A DNA stretch of 6,582 bases. Source: Paracoccus sp. (in: a-proteobacteria). Lineage in GTDB: Bacteria; Pseudomonadota; Alphaproteobacteria; Rhodobacterales; Rhodobacteraceae. The stretch is from positions 1-6,582 of the forward strand of contig JAGPGI010000156.1 in the NCBI GenBank assembly GCA_018056045.1. Direction: 5' to 3'. The notes under the pieces are model-generated. The model saw nothing but the letters and a program-made list of their open reading frames with translations, was not told the DNA's origin and did no database searches. Positions 1 to 6,498 of this stretch are shown piece after piece (the stretch's first letter is position 1; the number at the start of each line of letters is the position of its first letter). Both the position numbers and the translations under genes were made by a program.

Positions 1-918
<918 letters not shown>

Positions 919-927
919 GGGGGCGAT

Positions 928-1374
928 ATGGCCGACACGATGCAGTTCGACCTCGTCTCGCCGGAACGGAACCTGCTGTCCGTTCCGGTGCGCGAGGTGC
1001 GCCTGCCCGGGACCGAGGGCGATCTGACGGCGATGCCCGGCCATGCGCCGGCCATCGTCAACCTGCGCCCCGGTATCGTCACCGTGGTGGCGGCGGACGG
1101 GACCGAGACGGAATTCGCCGTGACCGGCGGCTTTGTCGAGATCAGCAATGAATCCGTCAGCCTGCTGGCCGAACGCGGCTATCCTCGTGGCGAGATGACG
1201 CAGGTCGTCTTCAACGAGATGATGGCGCAGGCGGTTCGGCGCGTGCATGTCGCCAAAGAGCGCGGCAGCGCCGGCGAGGAGTTCGTCACGGCGGCGGTCA
1301 AGTTCCTGGGCGACATGGAGGCCCTTGGCACCCATATCGGGCTGGACCCCAATCAGGCGAACTTCCCGGACTAG
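928..1374 (+). CDS. atpC: F1F0 ATP synthase subunit epsilon
   Basis: This is the epsilon subunit of the F1 central stalk. It binds gamma and the c-ring, and in many bacteria its C-terminal helices restrain ATP hydrolysis. The 148-residue product begins MADTMQFDLVSPER, a typical epsilon start. The beta-sandwich signatures PGTEGDLTAMPGHAP (about residues 27-41) and the later VTGGFVEIS (about 65-73) follow. The C-terminal third is helical but does not look like the canonical DELTA-type inhibitory hairpin. In Paracoccus and relatives a separate zeta subunit is known to take over inhibition, which would fit, but zeta is not in this window. The ATG has a purine-rich site (AAGGGGG, about 917-923) four bases upstream, overlapping the atpD stop region, so the gene is co-transcribed with atpD. 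It is the last gene of the operon. Confidence 0.96.
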   Translation: MADTMQFDLVSPERNLLSVPVREVRLPGTEGDLTAMPGHAPAIVNLRPGIVTVVAADGTETEFAVTGGFVEISNESVSLLAERGYPRGEMTQVVFNEMMAQAVRRVHVAKERGSAGEEFVTAAVKFLGDMEALGTHIGLDPNQANFPD

Positions 1375-1399
1375 GATCAACCCTGCCGAAAAAGACAGT

Positions 1400-1430
1400 A
1401 AGCCCCGGAGATTCCGGGGCTTTATTCATT
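1400..1430 (+). terminator. Intrinsic terminator of the atp operon
   Basis: A 10-bp perfect stem is formed by 1400-1409 and 1413-1422 (core AGCCCCGG / CCGGGGCT) with a three-base loop. It is followed directly by the U-rich tract TTTATTCATT. It begins 26 bases after the atpC stop codon and is placed to end the ATP synthase transcript. Confidence 0.9.
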
Positions 1431-1431
1431 C

Positions 1432-1464
1432 CCCGCTTTGGCTTCTCATGAAGAAGCGGGAGGG
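1432..1464 (+). promoter_or_regulatory. Leader hairpin overlapping the ribosome binding site of the lectin gene
   Basis: The arms CCCGCTT (1432-1438) and AAGCGGG (1454-1460) pair over 7 bp. Above a three-base bulge (TGG, 1439-1441), CTTC (1442-1445) pairs with GAAG (1450-1453), closing a TCAT loop. The 3' arm takes up the first three bases of GGGAGGG (1458-1464), the best Shine-Dalgarno sequence for the next gene. Folded, the RNA would partly hide that site. No U-tract follows, so it does not look like a second terminator. The pairing is seen in sequence; any regulatory role is inferred. Confidence 0.45.
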
Positions 1465-1471
1465 TGTGGTG

Positions 1472-1822
1472 GTGAGACGTTTTGGTCATTTCGCGGTCGG
1501 TGTCAGCAATGGTGAGACCGAGATATTTTCAGCCTTTGAAACCGGTGGTCCGATGTGGACCGGGCAGGGCGGTCGCGTCGAGCGCAGCGCCGTCACCTTT
1601 GAGCAGCCCTTCCTTGAGCCGCCGGTCGTGCATGTGGCGCCCAGCATGTGGGATATAGATTGCGGCGCGAACCAGCGCGCCGAAATCCTGGCCACGAATA
1701 TCACCTCCGAGGGATTCGAGCTGCAGTTCCGCACCTGGGGCGACACCCGCGTGGCGCGCATCCGGGCCAGCTGGATGGCGATCGGGCCGGTGCGCTTCGA
1801 AGAGGATTGGCAGGCCGAATAG
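1472..1822 (+). CDS. H-type lectin domain protein
   Basis: This is a small protein of about 116 residues built almost entirely from one H-type lectin domain, the fold of snail agglutinin and discoidin that binds N-acetylgalactosamine-type sugars. Supporting features are FSAFETGGPMWTG near residues 19-31, the strand EPPVVHVAPSMWDID (about 49-63), and the C-terminal signature FRTWGDTRVARIRASWMAIG (about 86-105), which resembles bacterial members I know from Rhodobacterales. I chose the GTG at 1472 because GGGAGGG lies seven bases upstream. GTG 1469 is the next option. ATG 1448 in the same frame has no ribosome binding site and sits in a hairpin loop. There is no signal peptide or membrane segment, so the product appears cytoplasmic or is exported by an unseen route. 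The sugar ligand and cellular role are unknown. It is separated from atpC by a terminator and converges on the hydrolase gene. Confidence 0.82.
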   Translation: MRRFGHFAVGVSNGETEIFSAFETGGPMWTGQGGRVERSAVTFEQPFLEPPVVHVAPSMWDIDCGANQRAEILATNITSEGFELQFRTWGDTRVARIRASWMAIGPVRFEEDWQAE

Positions 1823-1831
1823 GTCGGCCTG
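1811..1831. terminator. Hairpin across the lectin stop codon, between convergent genes
   Basis: CAGGCCGA (1811-1818) and TCGGCCTG (1824-1831) form a perfect 8-bp stem with a five-base loop that contains part of the TAG stop of the lectin gene. Neither strand has a U-tract after it, so it is not a textbook intrinsic terminator. Lying in the 18-base gap between convergent genes, it may still act as a 3'-end stabiliser or weak two-way stop. The function is inferred. Confidence 0.4.
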
Positions 1832-1840
1832 CAGCACCGT

Positions 1841-2608
1841 TCAGGCGCGATCCAGATTGAGGCCGATCAGTTCGGTCACCTGCCGCGGATGGGTGATCGG
1901 CAGCATATGCCCGGCATCCGGCACTTTCGCGCGTCCGACATCAGGCAGCCGCGCCGCCAGCGCGTCGGCGATATCGGCGATGACGGCGGGCGAATCCGCG
2001 CCCATGGCGATCAGCACCGGGGCGTCGATCCCTTCAAGTCCGCCCTCGCGCAGGATATTGGCGCCGTCCTGCATCAGGGTCCGGTTCCCTTCCACCACCA
2101 GCCGCATCTGCCGGGCCAGCCGCGCCCGCCCGCTTTCGGTCTGCTCGGACCAGTCCAGCCCGCCCCAGATCGCCAGGAAACGCCGGGTGGCCTCTTCGCT
2201 CTGGCCGGCATCGACCAGCGCCGACAATTCCTCCATCACCGCGTCATTGGCGGGGTCGGGGGCGGCGGCGAACAGCACCGGCTCGATCAGGGTCAGGCTG
2301 CGCACCGCCTCGGGCGCGGCGACGGCGATGCGCAGGGCGACGGTGGCGCCAAGGCTATGGCCGATCAGATCCATGGGCCGGTCGATCAGCGGCGCCACGG
2401 CACGGGTCGTATAGGTGTGGAAATCGGGCGTGCCGGGCCAGTCCGGGCTTTGGCCATGGCCAGGCAGGTCGGGCGCGCTCAGCCGGATCCTGTCCGCGAA
2501 CTTGCGCGCCACCGGTCCCCAATAGCTGGCATTGCCCATCATGCAATGCAGCGCCAGCACCGGGCGATCCTCGTTCCCCGGCCATTGTCGAATATGCAGC
2601 GAGCTCAC
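1841..2608 (-). CDS. Alpha/beta hydrolase
   Basis: This 255-residue alpha/beta hydrolase fold protein is probably a cytosolic esterase or related hydrolase; the substrate cannot be told from sequence. A typical layout is visible: the oxyanion strand VLALHCMMG (about residues 17-25, with HC where many members have HG), APDLPGHGQS (45-54), the nucleophile elbow GHSLG with Ser85, a probable acid Asp205 in MGADS, and the catalytic His234 in DAGHMLP. The length is normal and there is no signal peptide. The start is a GTG whose bases overlap the stop codon of the upstream isomerase gene (GTGA, 2605-2608), which points to translational coupling and a shared transcript. The pairing with an HCCA-isomerase-like gene suggests small-molecule, perhaps aromatic, metabolism, but ring-cleavage product hydrolases are only one of many options. 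Confidence 0.9.
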   Translation of the reverse strand: MSSLHIRQWPGNEDRPVLALHCMMGNASYWGPVARKFADRIRLSAPDLPGHGQSPDWPGTPDFHTYTTRAVAPLIDRPMDLIGHSLGATVALRIAVAAPEAVRSLTLIEPVLFAAAPDPANDAVMEELSALVDAGQSEEATRRFLAIWGGLDWSEQTESGRARLARQMRLVVEGNRTLMQDGANILREGGLEGIDAPVLIAMGADSPAVIADIADALAARLPDVGRAKVPDAGHMLPITHPRQVTELIGLNLDRA

Positions 2609-3204
2609 AATGTCGCCAGATGCCGATCAAGGAAATCCAGCCGGTCCTGTCCCCAGAACCGCTCGCCGCTTTCGCGCACGACATAGAAGGGCGATCCGAA
2701 GGCACCGGCATCCGCGGCCTGCTCCAGATTGCGGCCATAGGTCTCGGCGCCGATGAACAGGCCCTTGTCGGCCAGCGCCGGGTCAAAGCCCGTCGCCGAC
2801 AGCGTGGCGCGGATGACCGCGTCATCGGCGATATTCTGGTCCTCAGCCCAGCAGGCGCGCAGGAATGCCTGCACCAAGGCCGGCAGATCGCCGCCGCCGG
2901 CCTCTTGCGCGGCGATGATGGCATAGGACGAAGGCGCGGTATTCACCGGCCAGAATGCCGGGTTCATCTGCATCGGCATGCCCAGATGATCGGCCCAGCG
3001 GCGCATTTCCTGCATGCGGTATTCCTTGCGCGAGGCATGGCGCTCGGCCGGGCGGGTACCGCCGGTGCGGTCGAAAAGCTGCAGCAGGTCCAGAGGTTTG
3101 TAGGTGATGGTCGCATCATGGCGTGCGGCGATCTGCTCCAGCCGGTCGCCGGCCAGATAGGCCCAGCCGCTGCCGGTGCCGAAGTAATAGTCGATATGCG
3201 CCAT
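2605..3204 (-). CDS. 2-hydroxychromene-2-carboxylate isomerase family protein (DsbA/GST-kappa fold)
   Basis: This 199-residue protein belongs to the DsbA-like thioredoxin-fold family that includes 2-hydroxychromene-2-carboxylate isomerase of naphthalene catabolism and kappa-class glutathione transferases. The N-terminal strand HIDYYFGTGSGWAYLAG carries Ser12 at the place of the family's glutathione-activating serine, although a Gly follows where Pro is usual. The C-terminal signatures GSPFYVV (170-176) and FWGQDRLDFL (183-192) are classic for the family. I chose the ATG at 3204 because GGAGGG lies five bases upstream; an in-frame start at 3231 would add nine residues without a site. It is first in a two-gene operon with the hydrolase, with a 4-base overlap, and diverges from prs over 80 bases. 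Many chromosomal members have no proven substrate, so the isomerase reaction is a family label rather than a firm function. Confidence 0.88.
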   Translation of the reverse strand: MAHIDYYFGTGSGWAYLAGDRLEQIAARHDATITYKPLDLLQLFDRTGGTRPAERHASRKEYRMQEMRRWADHLGMPMQMNPAFWPVNTAPSSYAIIAAQEAGGGDLPALVQAFLRACWAEDQNIADDAVIRATLSATGFDPALADKGLFIGAETYGRNLEQAADAGAFGSPFYVVRESGERFWGQDRLDFLDRHLATL

Positions 3205-3284
3205 GCGACCCTCCGTTTGGTTTGCGGGCAAGCTAGCCCGGTGCTAAGCGGGGTGCAATCGCACGAATCCAGACGGGGAAGCCC
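3205..3284. promoter_or_regulatory. Divergent promoter region between the isomerase operon and prs
   Basis: These 80 bases must carry both start regions unless transcription enters from outside. No strong -35/-10 pair is visible on either strand. A small inverted repeat, CGGGC (3225-3229) with GCCCG (3236-3240), lies near the middle and could be a hairpin or a protein site. For prs the best ribosome binding site is GGGGAA (3275-3280). Confidence 0.4.
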
Positions 3285-4304
3285 ATGCCGGCCATGACCG
3301 AGCCCAAACTCATCGCGGGAAACGCCAATCGACCCTTGGCGAATGCCATCGCCCGCCGCATGTCCATGCATCGCGGCATGAACGTTGCCCCCATCGAGGT
3401 GAGGGTCGAGCGCTTCAACGATCAGGAGATCTTCATCGAGGTCTATGAGAATGTCCGCGGCGAGGACATGTATATCATCCAGCCGACCTCGAACCCGGCC
3501 AATGACAACCTGATGGAGCTGCTGATCATGACGGACGCGCTGAAGCGTTCGTCGGCCTCGCGCATCACCGCCGTCATTCCCTATTTCGGCTATGCCCGTC
3601 AGGACCGCCGCACCAAGGCCCGCACGCCGATCAGCGCCAAGCTGGTCGCGAACCTGCTGACCCAGGCGGGCGTGGACCGGATCCTGACGCTGGACCTGCA
3701 TGCCGCGCAGATCCAGGGCTTTTTCGACATTCCGGTGGACAATCTTTATGCCGCGCCGGTCTTCGCGCTGGACATCAAGCACCATTTCCGCAACCGGCTG
3801 TCGGACCTGATGGTGGTCTCGCCCGATGTGGGCGGGGTGGCGCGGGCGCGCGAACTGGCGCAGCGCATCGGCGCGCCACTGGCCATCGTCGACAAACGCC
3901 GCGAGAAACCCGGCGAGATCGCCGAGATGACCGTGATCGGCGAAGTGGCCGGCAAGGCCTGCATCATCGTTGACGACATCTGCGATACCGCCGGGACGCT
4001 CTGCAAGGCGGCGCAGGTCCTGACCGAGCATGGCGCGACCGAGGTCCATGCCTATATCACCCATGGCGTGCTGAGCGGTCCGGCCGTCGAGCGGGTCGAG
4101 AACTCGGTGATGAAATCGCTGGTCATCACCGACTCGATCGAGCCGACCGAACTGGTCAAGGGCGCCAAGAACATCCGCATCGTGCCGACCGCGCCGATGT
4201 TCGCGCAGGCCATCCTCAACATCTGGAACGGCACCTCGGTCAGCTCGCTCTTCGAGGTCGACACGCTGGGTCCGATCTATGAAGGGCTTTATACCGGGAG
4301 CTGA
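3285..4304 (+). CDS. prs: Ribose-phosphate pyrophosphokinase (PRPP synthetase)
   Basis: The enzyme transfers pyrophosphate from ATP to ribose 5-phosphate, giving PRPP for purine, pyrimidine, histidine, tryptophan and NAD synthesis; it is cytosolic and works as a hexamer. All class I signatures are present in the 339-residue product: the ATP loop RFNDQE (43-48), YFGYARQDR (100-108), the catalytic-site histidine in DLHA (His139), the flexible catalytic loop [10 protein letters not shown] (202-211), and the PRPP loop [10 protein letters not shown] (229-238). It is longer than the 315-residue E. coli enzyme, mainly by a few N-terminal residues and a short C-terminal tail, as I would expect in alphaproteobacteria. 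ATG 3285 is preferred with GGGGAA four bases upstream; ATG 3294 is possible and would shorten it by three residues. It appears monocistronic, ending at a terminator. Confidence 0.97.
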   Translation: MPAMTEPKLIAGNANRPLANAIARRMSMHRGMNVAPIEVRVERFNDQEIFIEVYENVRGEDMYIIQPTSNPANDNLMELLIMTDALKRSSASRITAVIPYFGYARQDRRTKARTPISAKLVANLLTQAGVDRILTLDLHAAQIQGFFDIPVDNLYAAPVFALDIKHHFRNRLSDLMVVSPDVGGVARARELAQRIGAPLAIVDKRREKPGEIAEMTVIGEVAGKACIIVDDICDTAGTLCKAAQVLTEHGATEVHAYITHGVLSGPAVERVENSVMKSLVITDSIEPTELVKGAKNIRIVPTAPMFAQAILNIWNGTSVSSLFEVDTLGPIYEGLYTGS

Positions 4305-4332
4305 GCGCGCCCGCGCAGATTCCGGCCCTGAC

Positions 4333-4377
4333 AAGAAAAGGCCCCGGTCCTTGCGGATCGGGGCCCTGTCTTTTCTT
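4333..4377. terminator. Bidirectional intrinsic terminator between prs and the CoA-binding gene
   Basis: An 11-bp stem with one G-U pair joins 4340-4350 (GGCCCCGGTCC) and 4355-4365 (GGATCGGGGCC) around a TTGC loop. On the minus strand it is followed at once by TTTTCTTGTC, and on the plus strand by CTGTCTTTTCTT. It sits 28 bases past the prs stop (36 to the GC stem) and 22 bases past the stop of the minus-strand gene, so it can end both converging transcripts. The T-tract is closer on the minus side. Confidence 0.9.
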
Positions 4378-4387
4378 GCCGGCGTGC

Positions 4388-4840
4388 TCAGCGATAGCGT
4401 GGGAATTCGATCTTCGGGCAGCGGTCCTCGATCACGGTCAGTCCCTGTGCGCGGGCATGGTTGGCGGCATGCGGATGGGTCACGCCAAGCTGCATCCAGA
4501 TCGTGCGCAGCCGGGGCAGGCAGGCCATCGCATCCTTGATGATGCCGGGGACGGCGACAGGCTGGCGGAAAATATCCACCATGTCCACGCCGACCTCACG
4601 CGGGATGGCATGCAGGTTGGGATAGACGATCTCGCCCAGAATCGTCTTGCCGGCATAGACCGGATTGACCGGCACGATCCGGTAGCCTTGCGACTTGAGG
4701 TAGCGGGCGACGCCCCATGACGGCCGTGCTTCGTTCACGGACATGCCGACAATGGCGATGCAGCGGGTCGTATGGGCAATGCGGGAAATATCCGCATCGA
4801 CCGGCGATGTGCCGAAGTCACGAACGATTGCAATGTTCAT
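4388..4840 (-). CDS. Small CoA-binding domain protein (YccU-like)
   Basis: This 150-residue protein consists of a single CoA_binding_2 Rossmann domain, like E. coli YccU and the N-terminal domain of succinyl-CoA synthetase alpha. The visible parts are IAIVGMS (28-34), a glycine-rich nucleotide loop start; RPSWGVARYLKSQGYRIVPV (39-58), leading into NP; VDMVDIFRQP (85-94); IWMQLGV (114-120); and the C-terminal VIEDRCPKIE (137-146), which holds the conserved cysteine of this family. It has no catalytic domain, signal or membrane segment. The biochemical role of stand-alone members is not settled. The ATG at 4840 has GGGGGAGG upstream with good spacing. A minus-strand terminator lies 38-71 bases upstream of the start, so either the gene has its own promoter very close to its start or its transcript must pass that terminator. 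Confidence 0.9.
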   Translation of the reverse strand: MNIAIVRDFGTSPVDADISRIAHTTRCIAIVGMSVNEARPSWGVARYLKSQGYRIVPVNPVYAGKTILGEIVYPNLHAIPREVGVDMVDIFRQPVAVPGIIKDAMACLPRLRTIWMQLGVTHPHAANHARAQGLTVIEDRCPKIEFPRYR

Positions 4841-4877
4841 GTGATCCTCCCCCAGATCTCAACCTAAAGTCGCATGG

Positions 4878-4911
4878 AAAAAGCGCCCGGTCCAGTGGTC
4901 TGGCCGGGCGC
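4878..4911 (-). terminator. Intrinsic terminator upstream of the CoA-binding gene
   Basis: The arms 4883-4890 and 4904-4911 (GCGCCCGG / CCGGGCGC) pair over 8 bp. Past a one-base bulge, a further 4 bp (4892-4895 with 4900-4903) close a TGGT loop. Read on the minus strand the stem runs straight into TTTTT (complement of 4878-4882). On the plus strand no T-run follows, so the direction is clear. It is 115 bases past the YHS stop codon, which is far for that gene's own terminator, and only 38 bases before the next ATG. Confidence 0.8.
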
Positions 4912-5025
4912 AAGTCGCGGAACGAGGGACAGTGATCTGAACATGACCGTTCCGTGGCCATGTCCGCTAAATAAATGGGAAGCGTGGCGAAAAAGTTCCA
5001 TATCATTCGCGATAATGTGAGCTTT
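4912..5025 (-). ncRNA. Candidate structured leader or small RNA ending at the 4878-4911 terminator
   Basis: No protein gene is supported here. Minus-strand RNA can form a hairpin from 4963-4956 and 4948-4941 (ACATGGCC with GGTCATGT, 8 bp including one G-U) around the loop ACGGAAC. The loop and its edge (CGGAACG, 4954-4948) are complementary over 7 bases to CGTTCCG (4924-4918), just before the terminator stem. This allows either a pseudoknot or two mutually exclusive folds. The 4965-5025 part is clearly A+T-richer than its surroundings and could hold a promoter, though no convincing consensus pair is seen. I do not recognise a known riboswitch or sRNA family. It could equally be an ordinary long 3' end. 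Confidence 0.3.
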
Positions 5026-5439
5026 TCAGGGGTTCAGACGGCTCCAGACCGCCTTGGCGCGCATCAAAATGCCCTGCGGATCGGCGAAAATCCGCTCACG
5101 TGCCTGTTCTGAACGCAGAAGATAGGTGCGCTGACCAATAACGATAAAATACCGCGGATTTCCGGGCTCGGAGCGGCCTTCGGACAGGGCGACGGCGCAT
5201 AAGCCACCCAGCCCGGGTGCATAGGCCTTGGGGTTGGCCTCGAAGGTGGCACGGTTCTGTTCGCTGGCGAAATGCCAGGCCTTGCCGCGCCAGAAGGTGA
5301 CCAGATCCGTCCGGCCGGGCACGGCGGCGCTATCGGTGCTGTAGGCGACCGGATCCATGCCATCCAGCGCCCAGTCCTGCGCGCGCGCCAAGGGCGCGGC
5401 AAGCATCAGGACAAAAAGGGCAAGAGGCAGGCGAATCAT
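5026..5439 (-). CDS. Exported YHS domain protein
   Basis: This 137-residue protein has a clear Sec signal peptide: Met-Ile-Arg, then a leucine/alanine-rich core, ending ARA before Gln21 as a type I signal peptidase site. The mature part is a YHS domain, a small fold often linked with metal handling. Its signatures are DGMDPVAYST (26-35), the segment VTFWRGKAWHFASEQNRATF (47-66), and NPKAYAPGLGGLCA (69-82) with a single cysteine. The last 40 residues form a basic tail. The product should be periplasmic; its ligand and partners are unknown. There is no good ribosome binding site before the ATG (5439), so translation may be weak or the start may need checking. It follows rlmB on the same strand, but a terminator lies between them and leaves little room for a separate promoter. 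Confidence 0.85.
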   Translation of the reverse strand: MIRLPLALFVLMLAAPLARAQDWALDGMDPVAYSTDSAAVPGRTDLVTFWRGKAWHFASEQNRATFEANPKAYAPGLGGLCAVALSEGRSEPGNPRYFIVIGQRTYLLRSEQARERIFADPQGILMRAKAVWSRLNP

Positions 5440-5473
5440 CGGGGCGGCAATCAGTGGGATGCGACCTATCTGG

Positions 5474-5507
5474 AAAACCGGCCCGCGCTTCGCAACTGCC
5501 GGGCCGG
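5474..5507 (-). terminator. Intrinsic terminator of rlmB
   Basis: CCGGCCCG (5478-5485) and CGGGCCGG (5500-5507) form a perfect 8-bp stem with a 14-base loop. On the minus strand the stem is followed by TTTTCC (complement of 5472-5477). It begins 28 bases after the rlmB stop codon. The large loop and short T-run suggest a moderate terminator, so some read-through into the YHS gene is likely. Confidence 0.65.
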
Positions 5508-5535
5508 GAATCTGTCGCGCTTGTGATCGCCTGGT

Positions 5536-6333
5536 TCAGACCTGTGAGGCGGCGTAAAGCGCCACCGCCGCCGCGTTCGAGACGTTGAGCGAGCCGAAAT
5601 CGGCGGCAAAGGGGATGCGCAGGATGCGGTCGCAGGTATCGCGGGTGCGATCGCGCAGGCCCGGCCCCTCGGCGCCCAGCACGATGCAGATGGCGCGGCC
5701 GGAAAGCTCACTCAGCGCCTCGGGCAGGTTCTCGGTGCCGGTGCCGTCAAGGCCCAGCACCGTATAGCCCATGGATTGCAGCTCGATCAGCGTATCCGCA
5801 AGGTTGGTCACCCGCAGATAGGGCTGGCGCTCCAGCGCGCCCGAGGCGGTCTTGGCCAGCGCCCCGGTTTCGGGTGCGGAATGGCGCGAGGGGGCGATCA
5901 CGGCGCGGGCCCCGAACACCTCGGCCGAGCGCAGGATCGCGCCCACGTTATGCGGATCGGTGACCCGGTCCAGCGCCACCAGCAGTGGCCGCCCCGGACC
6001 CGAGAGCGCCAGATCGGTCAGGCTGCCCCATTTCAGCGGCTTGACCTCGAGCGCGGCGCCCTGATGAACGCTTTCGGGCGGCAGCGGCACGGCGCGGTCA
6101 AAGACCCGCGCATCGGTGATCTCGGGCGCGACCCCTTCGGGCAGGGGGCCGAGGCGGTCCAGCGCGTTTTGCGTCACCACCAGTCGCAGCTTCTCGCGTC
6201 GCGGGTTGGCCAGCGCGTCGCGCACCGCATGCAGGCCGAACAGCCAGACCGTTTCAGCGGCGGCGGCGCGGCGAGCGCGTTCCTTGTCGATGACCCAGGT
6301 GGGTTTCTTGGATTTCTGCGGTTTCTCGGCCAT
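5536..6333 (-). CDS. rlmB: 23S rRNA (guanosine-2'-O-)-methyltransferase RlmB
   Basis: This SPOUT (TrmH/SpoU) family enzyme methylates the 2'-hydroxyl of G2251 (E. coli numbering) in the peptidyl-transferase P-loop of 23S rRNA, using S-adenosylmethionine. The 265-residue product has a basic N-terminal tail, the RNA-binding substrate domain starting WLFGLHAVRDAL (30-41), and then the knotted catalytic domain. Motif 1 is DPHNVGAILRSA (126-137, with the conserved Asn129), motif 2 IVLGAEGPGL (217-226), and motif 3 IPFAADFGSLNVSNAAAVAL (240-259). The ATG at 6333 has GAGGA seven bases upstream. TrmH and other SpoU paralogues are less likely because the N-terminal L30e-like domain start matches RlmB, but exact rRNA specificity is a family inference. 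It diverges from the tRNA-Tyr gene. Confidence 0.92.
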   Translation of the reverse strand: MAEKPQKSKKPTWVIDKERARRAAAAETVWLFGLHAVRDALANPRREKLRLVVTQNALDRLGPLPEGVAPEITDARVFDRAVPLPPESVHQGAALEVKPLKWGSLTDLALSGPGRPLLVALDRVTDPHNVGAILRSAEVFGARAVIAPSRHSAPETGALAKTASGALERQPYLRVTNLADTLIELQSMGYTVLGLDGTGTENLPEALSELSGRAICIVLGAEGPGLRDRTRDTCDRILRIPFAADFGSLNVSNAAAVALYAASQV

Positions 6334-6420
6334 GGCACATCCTCGTCTTCGTCTTGGACTGCACAGAAATCGCGCCTGAATGCAACTGTCCTGAGGGGTG
6401 GCTTAACTTGTTCGCCGAGA

Positions 6421-6480
6421 CACAAATTTTCCCGCCTTCCCTGCTTGACGCCCGGCGCCCGGACGGATAATCACCGCGCA
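6421..6480 (+). promoter_or_regulatory. Promoter of the tRNA-Tyr gene
   Basis: TTGACG (6445-6450) fits a -35 box and GATAAT (6466-6471) a -10 box, with a 15-base spacer, slightly short of the usual 16-18. A run of A/T (ACAAATTTT, 6422-6430) sits upstream of the -35, like a weak UP element. The bases after the -10 are G+C-rich (CACCGCGCA), like the discriminator of stable-RNA promoters under stringent control. The transcript would begin near 6478-6480, about 18-20 bases before the mature tRNA. Confidence 0.7.
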
Positions 6481-6498
6481 CGCCGTAAGCGAACGGCG
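6481..6498 (+). other. Hairpin in the 5' leader of pre-tRNA-Tyr
   Basis: CGCCGT (6481-6486) and ACGGCG (6493-6498) form a perfect 6-bp stem with a six-base loop. The last base of the 3' arm is G1 of the mature tRNA, so the leader fold competes with the first acceptor pair and abuts the RNase P cleavage site. The structure is seen in sequence; an effect on processing is inferred. Confidence 0.5.

Noticed and set aside
1247..1471. Upstream extension of the lectin frame into atpC
   Set aside because: The frame is open only by chance over atpC and the terminator; the ATG at 1448 lacks a ribosome binding site and the lectin similarity starts after 1472.
1889..2686. 265-codon plus-strand open frame opposite the hydrolase gene
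   Set aside because: Composition is that of a shadow frame (many Gln, His, Arg, Gly), with no recognisable fold, and the opposite strand has clear hydrolase motifs.
2964..4334. 456-codon minus-strand open frame antisense to prs
   Set aside because: It lies opposite a certain prs gene and is rich in Arg, Asp, His and Gly, as expected from the reverse of GC-rich coding DNA. It shows no domain in its antisense part, and its end merely runs into another frame of the isomerase gene.
4818..5006. 62-codon minus-strand frame across the leader of the CoA-binding gene
   Set aside because: It has no ribosome binding site, passes through a strong terminator and overlaps the start of the next gene in another frame; the product is unrecognisable.
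4865..5025. SAM-II or other known methionine-related riboswitch in the gap, prompted by GCTAAATAAATG on the plus strand
   Set aside because: The short GCTAAA match is on the strand opposite the downstream gene and the rest of the SAM-II core (paired P1 and the UGAUUUAA-type loop) is absent.
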